This document shows, in pieces, positions 30,977 through 35,291 of a stretch of 35,291 bases of DNA (its first letter is position 1; the number at the start of each line of letters is the position of its first letter). The notes beneath the pieces are model-generated. The model made no database searches, was not told the DNA's origin, and saw only the letters and a list, made by a program, of their open reading frames with translations. The position numbers and the translations under genes were made by a program. Origin of the DNA: Cellulosimicrobium sp. CUA-896 (GTDB taxonomy: Bacteria > Actinomycetota > Actinomycetes > Actinomycetales > Cellulomonadaceae). The stretch spans positions 1-35,291 of the forward strand of contig NZ_MKKH01000030.1 of assembly GCF_001942335.1 (NCBI RefSeq), in the 5' to 3' direction.

Positions 30977-32035
30977 TCGACGCGGTGCGGCGCTGGGCGC
31001 TGGGGCGCCCGCACGTGCTCGTGGTCGGGCCCGACGACGGGCTGCGGGTACGCGTGCAGGCGGCGGTCGCGGCCCGCGGCTGGGTCCTGGCGAGCACACC
31101 GGCCGACACCGACGCGCTCGTCGTCGCCGGCGCGGTGACGCAGCCGGAGGCCGTGCAGGCGCTCGAGGTGCTGTGGTCGCAGGTCGCCGCCCCGCGGGCC
31201 CGTGCCCTGGTGCACGACGCTCGGGCCGTCGAGGACGCGCTCGAGGACGCCGCCCGGTCCCTCCACGCGGCGCCCGGCGCAGGCCCGGCGGACCCGTGGG
31301 CCCCGCTCCCCCCGTCCGACGACGACCACGACGACGACGACCACGACGACGACCACGACGACGACCACGGTGACGACCACGGCGACCACGGCAACCACGG
31401 CTCGATGATGGTCCGCGGGCTGGCGATGGCGTCGACGGCGCCCGACCGGGACGGTCTGGAGCTCGACGTCCTGCGCACCGCGCTCGGCCCGTGGCTGGTC
31501 GCCTGGCCGGGCGGCCTGGTCGTCGACGCGGCCTGGGCCGGCGACGTGCTGACGGACGTCTCGGCACGCTGGGTGCAGCGACCCGTGCCGCTGGCCGACC
31601 CTCGTTCCCGGGCGCTCGACGTGCTCGCCCGGGTCCTGACGCTGTCCGGGCCCCGCCGGCTCGCCGATCGAGCCGCGCGCGAGCGACGCCGTGGTGCTCG
31701 CGCGCCGGACGCGACGCGCGGGCCGCGGACGTCGCGGCACGCGTGCGCCGCGCACGCGTCCTGCGGTGGTCGCTCGGCGGTGGTCGGACGTCCGACGGGC
31801 AGGACGTCGCCGCGCACGTGCGCGCCTGGTGCGACGTCGTCGACGGCGCCCCACCTCCCCCGCCGCTCGTGCCCGACGACCTCGCCGGGCTCCTCGAGGG
31901 CACCGAGCTCGCCGCCGCCCGTCTCCTCGTGGCGAGCGCCGTCGTCGCGCCCGATCCCCGCGTCGCGCCGAGCCGTACGGCGGGAGCCACGGCGGGACGC
32001 ACGGCGCGCACGCGCCTCCGGGCGGCGGCGCATGA
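30973..32035 (+). CDS. Unrecognised complex I-cluster protein with an Asp/His tract, NuoB/NuoD-like fragments, no Cys in its first half (frameshifted)
   Basis: About 354 codons, in the position where nuoB-nuoD would be expected. Residues 1-100 include PADTDALVVAGAVTQPEAVQ and LEVLWSQVAAPRARALV, which resemble the NuoB pattern D-x-L-[IV]-V-A-G-x-[VL]-T...R...Q-M-P-E-P-R, but with no cysteine for cluster N2. Residues 116-143 are 16 Asp, 7 His and a few Gly/Asn. Then comes MVRGLAMASTAPDRDGLELD with LGPWLVAWPGGLVVDAAWAG, of a kind I associate with proteins in reduced nuo clusters. The C-terminus ends PYGGSHGGTHGAHAPPGGGA. Probable shifts near 31685, 31708 and 31965. It overlaps nuoA and nuoH by four bases each. 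Function unknown. Confidence 0.6.
31318..31401 (+). repeat. GAC/CAC codon repeat encoding the Asp/His tract
   Basis: A run of GAC and CAC codons in the pattern (GAC)3-4 CAC, changing to GGC-GAC-CAC units toward the end; 28 codons with 16 Asp and 7 His. In frame with the unrecognised protein. Such repeats are prone to slippage and sequencing error, yet the frame is kept through it. Confidence 0.9.
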
Positions 32036-32947
32036 CGGGCGCGCCGGTGCTCGCCGGCGTCCTCGTCGCCCTGGGCGCGCTGCTGCTCGGCGGGGTCGTC
32101 GCGGCGCTCGACGCGGCCGTCGTCCCGGGCGTCGGGCGGCGCGCCGTGTCCCCGGTGCGGGAGGCCGCACGGCTGCTCGTCCAGCAGCCGCGACGCACCC
32201 TCGCACCGGACGCGCTGCTGGGGCGCACCGCCGTCGTCGCGGTGCCCGCGCTCGCGCTGCTCGCCGCCGCGTCGTGCCCGTCGGCCCGTGGTCGCTCGTG
32301 TCGCCTCGGCGGACCTCGTGTGGTTCAACGCCGCCGAGGCGCTGCTGTGGGCGGCGATGTGGATGCTGGGATGGGCGCCGAACTCCCCGTACGCCCTCGT
32401 CGGGGCCTACCGGTTCCTCGCCCAGGGCCTGGCGTACGAGCTGCCGCTGATGTTCGCCCTCACCACCGTCGGGGTGGGCGCGGGGTCGCTGCGCTCGACC
32501 GACGTGGTCGCCGCGCAGACCGGCGGCGGCTGGTTCGTCCTCACGATGCCGGTGGCGTTCGTCGTGCTGCTCGCCGCCGCCGCGTTCACCGCCTGGGGCC
32601 CGTTCGCCGCACCGGCCGGCACCGACCTCGCCGGCGGCGTCCTGGCGGAGTCCTCCGGCGTCGGGCGCCTGCTCGTGCAGACCGGCCGCTGCGCGTTCCT
32701 CGGCGTCACGTGCGCCGCCGCCGCGGCCTGGTTCCTCGGCGGCGGCGACGGCCCGCTGCTGCCCGCACCGGTGTGGTTCGCCGTCAAGACCCTGGCCGTC
32801 GTGGCGCTGGTCGTCCTGGTCGGCCGGCGGCTGCCCCTGCTGCGCCCGGACCGCGTCGCCGACGTCGCGTGGACCGTCGTGCTGCCCCTGACGATCGTGC
32901 AGGCCGCGGTCGTCGCCGTCCTCGTCCTCACCGGAGGGATGCCATGA
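32032..32947 (+). CDS. nuoH: NADH-quinone oxidoreductase subunit H-like (frameshifted)
   Basis: About 305 residues, membrane-embedded. The NuoH pattern is clear: an N-terminal helix, VVPVGPWSL, ADLVWFNAAEALLWAAMWML, GWAPNSPYALVGAYRFLAQG and LAYELPLMFALTTVGVGAGS (G-W..N-S..Y.L.G..R..A Q...Y E), ending with WTVVLPLTIVQAAVVAVLVL. Shifts near 32268 and 32302 join three frames. The loop that in canonical NuoH reads like EAEQELVAGFHTEYSG is here GTDLAGGVLAESSGVG, so most of its acidic quinone-site residues are missing. ATG 32032 and the TGA 32945-32947 overlap their neighbours by four bases, a tight operon. Confidence 0.85.
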
Positions 32948-33516
32948 CCGGTCCCGTCCTGCTCGTCGTCCTCGGCGCGCTGGGGGCGCTCGCCGTGTGC
33001 GCGGGCGTGCTCGTGTTCGTCGTGGACTCGATGGCGCGCGCCACGTTCTCGCTGCTCGCGTCGTTCCTCGCCGTCGGCGCGTCGCTGCTCCTGCTCGACC
33101 TGCCGTACCTCGGGCTGCTGGTGGTGCTCATGATGACCGTCGAGATGGCGATCATGGTCGTGTTCATGGTCATGCTCATGATGAACCCCGGCGGGCTGAT
33201 GCCCATGAGCATGGTGCACAACACCCGCGGCGCCGTCGCCGCCGGCGTCGTCGTGCTCGCCGCCCTGAGCGCCGGCATCTGGACCGTCGACTGGCCCGAG
33301 CGGTCCGGCGCAGCGCCACCCGACACCACCGTCCAGGTGGGCGAGGCCGTCATGGGCCCGCACATGCTCGTCATGATCGTCGTCGGCGTCGTCCTGCTCG
33401 CCACCATGATCGCCGGGCTCGCGCTCGCCACCCCCCGCGGTCGCTACGACCGCCTCGGCCCCGACCTGGACCGGCCACGCCCCGACGACCCCGTGGACGG
33501 AGGTCTGCCCCGATGA
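32944..33516 (+). CDS. nuoJ: NADH-quinone oxidoreductase subunit J-like, Met-rich
   Basis: 190 residues, intact. Five hydrophobic segments and the NuoJ-like N-terminus LVVLGALGALAVCAGVLVFV with MARATFSLLASFLAVGASLL. The third helix region is unusually rich in Met: LLVVLMMTVEMAIMVVFMVM and then LMMNPGGLMPMSMVHNTRG, where usual NuoJ has YVGAVMVLFLFVVMM. A Glu sits inside this helix (TVEMA). The C-terminal tail is polar. It overlaps nuoH and nuoK by four bases each. Assignment as NuoJ rests on its place between H and K, length, topology and the residual pattern. Confidence 0.85.
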   Translation: MTGPVLLVVLGALGALAVCAGVLVFVVDSMARATFSLLASFLAVGASLLLLDLPYLGLLVVLMMTVEMAIMVVFMVMLMMNPGGLMPMSMVHNTRGAVAAGVVVLAALSAGIWTVDWPERSGAAPPDTTVQVGEAVMGPHMLVMIVVGVVLLATMIAGLALATPRGRYDRLGPDLDRPRPDDPVDGGLPR

Positions 33517-33827
33517 CCGGGACCACCCTGCAGGTCGTGCTCACCGTCGCCGCCGCCCTCGTCGCCACCGGGATCGTCGGCGCCCTGTCCCAGCAGTCCG
33601 TCGTGATGATCATGATGGGTCTCGAGCTCGTCGTGAACGGCGTCGTCCTGGCCGCCGGTGCCGCCTGGTACTTCCTGTGGCCCGCGGTGCCCGACGCGCA
33701 GGTCCTCGTGCTGCTCGCGACCGTCGTCATGGCCGTGGAGATGGCCATGGGCTTCGCCGTCGCGCTCGCCCTGTACCGCGCGCGCCAGATCGACATGGTC
33801 GACGACGCGACGGAGCTCGAGGGGTGA
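33513..33827 (+). CDS. nuoK: NADH-quinone oxidoreductase subunit K-like
   Basis: 104 residues, intact, three membrane helices. NuoK (MrpC-like) proton-channel acids are kept: Glu in VVMIMMGLELVVNGVVLAAG (matching E36 of E. coli) and Glu in LLATVVMAVEMAMGFAVALA (matching E72). The C-terminal LYRARQIDMVDDATELEG is typical. ATG 33513 overlaps the nuoJ stop, and its own stop overlaps the nuoL GTG (33824-33827). Confidence 0.92.
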   Translation: MTGTTLQVVLTVAAALVATGIVGALSQQSVVMIMMGLELVVNGVVLAAGAAWYFLWPAVPDAQVLVLLATVVMAVEMAMGFAVALALYRARQIDMVDDATELEG

Positions 33828-35291
33828 GGGCGCTCGACCGGGCCGCCGCCCCCGCCGCCGTGGCCGTGCTCGCCGTGCTGACCGTCGGCGCGGGGGTCGT
33901 CGCCGCCCGCGCCGGGTCGCGCCCGGCCGTCGAGCTCCCGTTCCTGCCCGTGCCCGGCGGCGGCCTCGGGGTCGCCGTGGACGGGCTGTCCGCGGTCCTC
34001 GTCGTGACCGTGTGCGTCGTCGGGCTGGCCGTGACCGTCGTCGCCGGCGCCGACGACGAGGTGCGCGCGGCCCCCGCCCGGTTCTTCGCCTGGTGGCTCA
34101 CGTTCGTCGTCGCGATGCTGCTCACCGTCACCGCGACCACCGTCCCCGCCCTGCTCCTCGGCTGGGAGGTCATGGGCGCCACCTCCGCGGCCCTCATCGC
34201 GTTCCGGTGGCGCTCCCCCGCCACCGTCCACGCCGCCTCCACCGCGTTCCTCACCACGCGCGCCGCCGACACCGGCCTGTACGTCGCCGCAGGGGCGCTG
34301 CTGGCCGGCAGCGGCGGGCTCGCGCTCGGCGACGTCGCGCGCCTCGACCAGCCGTGGGCCGCGGTCGCGGCAACCGGCGTCGTCGTCGCGGCGCTCGGCA
34401 AGTCCGCCCAGCTGCCGTTCTCCGGGTGGCTGTCGGGCGCGATGCTCGGCCCCACCCCCGTCAGCGCGATGCTGCACTCCGCGACGATGGTCGCCGCCGG
34501 CGGCTACCTGCTGCTGCGCCTGTCCGACGCGCTCACCGGCGCCGCCGGGGGCGTCGTCGCGTGGGCCGGGGCGGGCACCGCGGTCGTGCTCGGCACCGTC
34601 GCCCTCGCCCAGCGCGACCTCAAGCAGCTCCTCGCGGCCAGCACCGCCGCCCAGCTCGGCCTCGTCGTGCTCGCCGCCGGCGCGGGCGCCACGACCGGCG
34701 GCGCCGAGCACCTCGTGGGGCACGCCGTCGTCAAGGCCGGGCTGTTCGTCGCCGCCGGCGCCTGGCTCTCCGCCCTCGGCACCCGCCGCCTCGACGGCCT
34801 GCGCGGTGCCGCACGCCGCACCCCCGCGCTCGGCGCCGCCACCCTCGTCGCCGGCGCCGCGCTCGCCGGCGTCCCCCCGCTCGTGCTGTGGGTCACCAAG
34901 GACGAGATCGTCGCCGACGTCGAGGTGTCCCCCGTCCCCGGGGCCGGTGCCCTGCACGTCCTGGCGCTCGTCGCCACCGCGCTCGCCGCCGCCTACGCGG
35001 GCAAGGTCCTCGGGGTCGTCGTCCGCTCCCCCGCCCCCGGCGACCGGCTCGACACCGACCGGCTTGACACCGACCGACCCGGCACGCGCCACGTCCCGGC
35101 CCGCGCCGTCGTCGTCGCCGCGGCGCTCGCGGCCGCCTCCGTCGCCCTCGGCGCCCTCGCGCTGCCGCTCCCCCGCCCCCGGCGACCGGCTCGACACCGA
35201 CCGGCTTGACACCGACCGACCCGGCACGCGCCACGTCCCGGCCCGCGCCGTCGTCGTCGCCGCGGCGCTCGCGGCCGCCTCCGTCGCCCTC
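33824..35291 (+). CDS. nuoL: NADH-quinone oxidoreductase subunit L-like (3' end not reliable)
   Basis: Antiporter-like membrane subunit; about 400 of roughly 600 residues are seen reliably. Proton-channel residues are in place: Glu in PALLLGWEVMGATSAALIAF, Lys in ALGKSAQLPFSGWLSGAMLG, His in PTPVSAMLHSATMVAAGGYL, Lys in RDLKQLLAASTAAQLGLVVL, and His/Lys in EHLVGHAVVKAGLFVAAGAW. A later Lys/Asp-containing loop is LVLWVTKDEIVADVEVS. GTG 33824 overlaps the nuoK stop. From about 35150 the sequence enters a 127-base duplicate that introduces a TGA at 35207-35209; I take this as an assembly artefact, and the true gene should continue past the window. Confidence 0.9.
35023..35291 (+). repeat. Exact 127-bp direct repeat running to the end of the window
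   Basis: 35023-35149 and 35165-35291 are identical over 127 bases, with a spacing of 142 bases. The identity starts at CCGCTCCCCCGCCCCCGG in both copies (the base before differs, T versus G) and stops only because the window ends. 142 is not a multiple of three, so the second copy is out of frame with nuoL. Within each copy a 15-bp unit CGACCGGCTCGACAC is followed by a near-identical one (35041-35055, 35056-35070). Confidence 0.95.

Overview
The window looks like one contig from a very G+C-rich actinobacterium, most likely a Micrococcales member close to Cellulomonas. The evidence is the codon use, GTG starts, TANNNT promoters sitting 6-7 nt before start codons, and two gene blocks that follow actinobacterial order: rsmB-rpe-ribD-ribE-ribBA-ribH-PH protein, and pgsA-DUF881-sbp-DUF881-GarA-FtsR-bifunctional nuclease-MerR (the order seen in Mycobacterium tuberculosis, but without gcvH). 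The genus is an inference.

Layout. 1-4210: 3'-part of rsmB, then a hipB-hipA toxin-antitoxin pair and a GNAT acetyltransferase lying between rsmB and rpe. 4211-8383: rpe terminator, an FMN riboswitch and the riboflavin operon ribD-ribE-ribBA-ribH, closed by a hairpin. 8405-10206: hisE-hisG, a PH-domain membrane protein and a strong bidirectional terminator. 10244-12129 (minus): a DeaD/CsdA-type RNA helicase. 12534-18541: pgsA, two DUF881 genes around a small basic protein, an FHA protein (GarA/OdhI type), FtsR, a bifunctional nuclease and a second MerR regulator, a cell-envelope, division and metabolic-control block. 18594-23312: a metallo-hydrolase, then on the minus strand a cardiolipin synthase, a membrane-anchored PQQ-like propeller protein and a tyrosine recombinase. 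23313-24841: a gene-poor stretch with dyads, a small membrane protein, a dif-like Xer site at 24298-24325 and a lipoprotein. 24983-30464: a 16-cysteine copper-storage protein, then on the minus strand a UvrA-like ABC protein, a VOC protein, an AraC-type regulator and a PutP symporter. 30583-35291: a divergent cluster of complex I membrane subunits (NuoA, an unusual His/Asp-rich protein, NuoH, NuoJ, NuoK, NuoL), cut off at the end.

The two most interesting items are (1) the dif-like site about 1 kb upstream of a tyrosine recombinase gene, with genes on both sides mostly pointing toward it, which suggests the replication terminus; and (2) a complex I membrane module in which the place of NuoB is taken by a cysteine-free protein with an Asp/His tract, and NuoH has lost the acidic quinone-site loop, while the proton-channel residues of NuoK and NuoL are kept.

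Caution on sequence quality. Nearly thirty single-base frameshifts interrupt otherwise well-conserved housekeeping genes, often at G or C runs, and the last 127 bases exactly repeat 35023-35149. I read both as sequencing and assembly artefacts, so interrupted genes are annotated as full CDSs with the shift positions noted.
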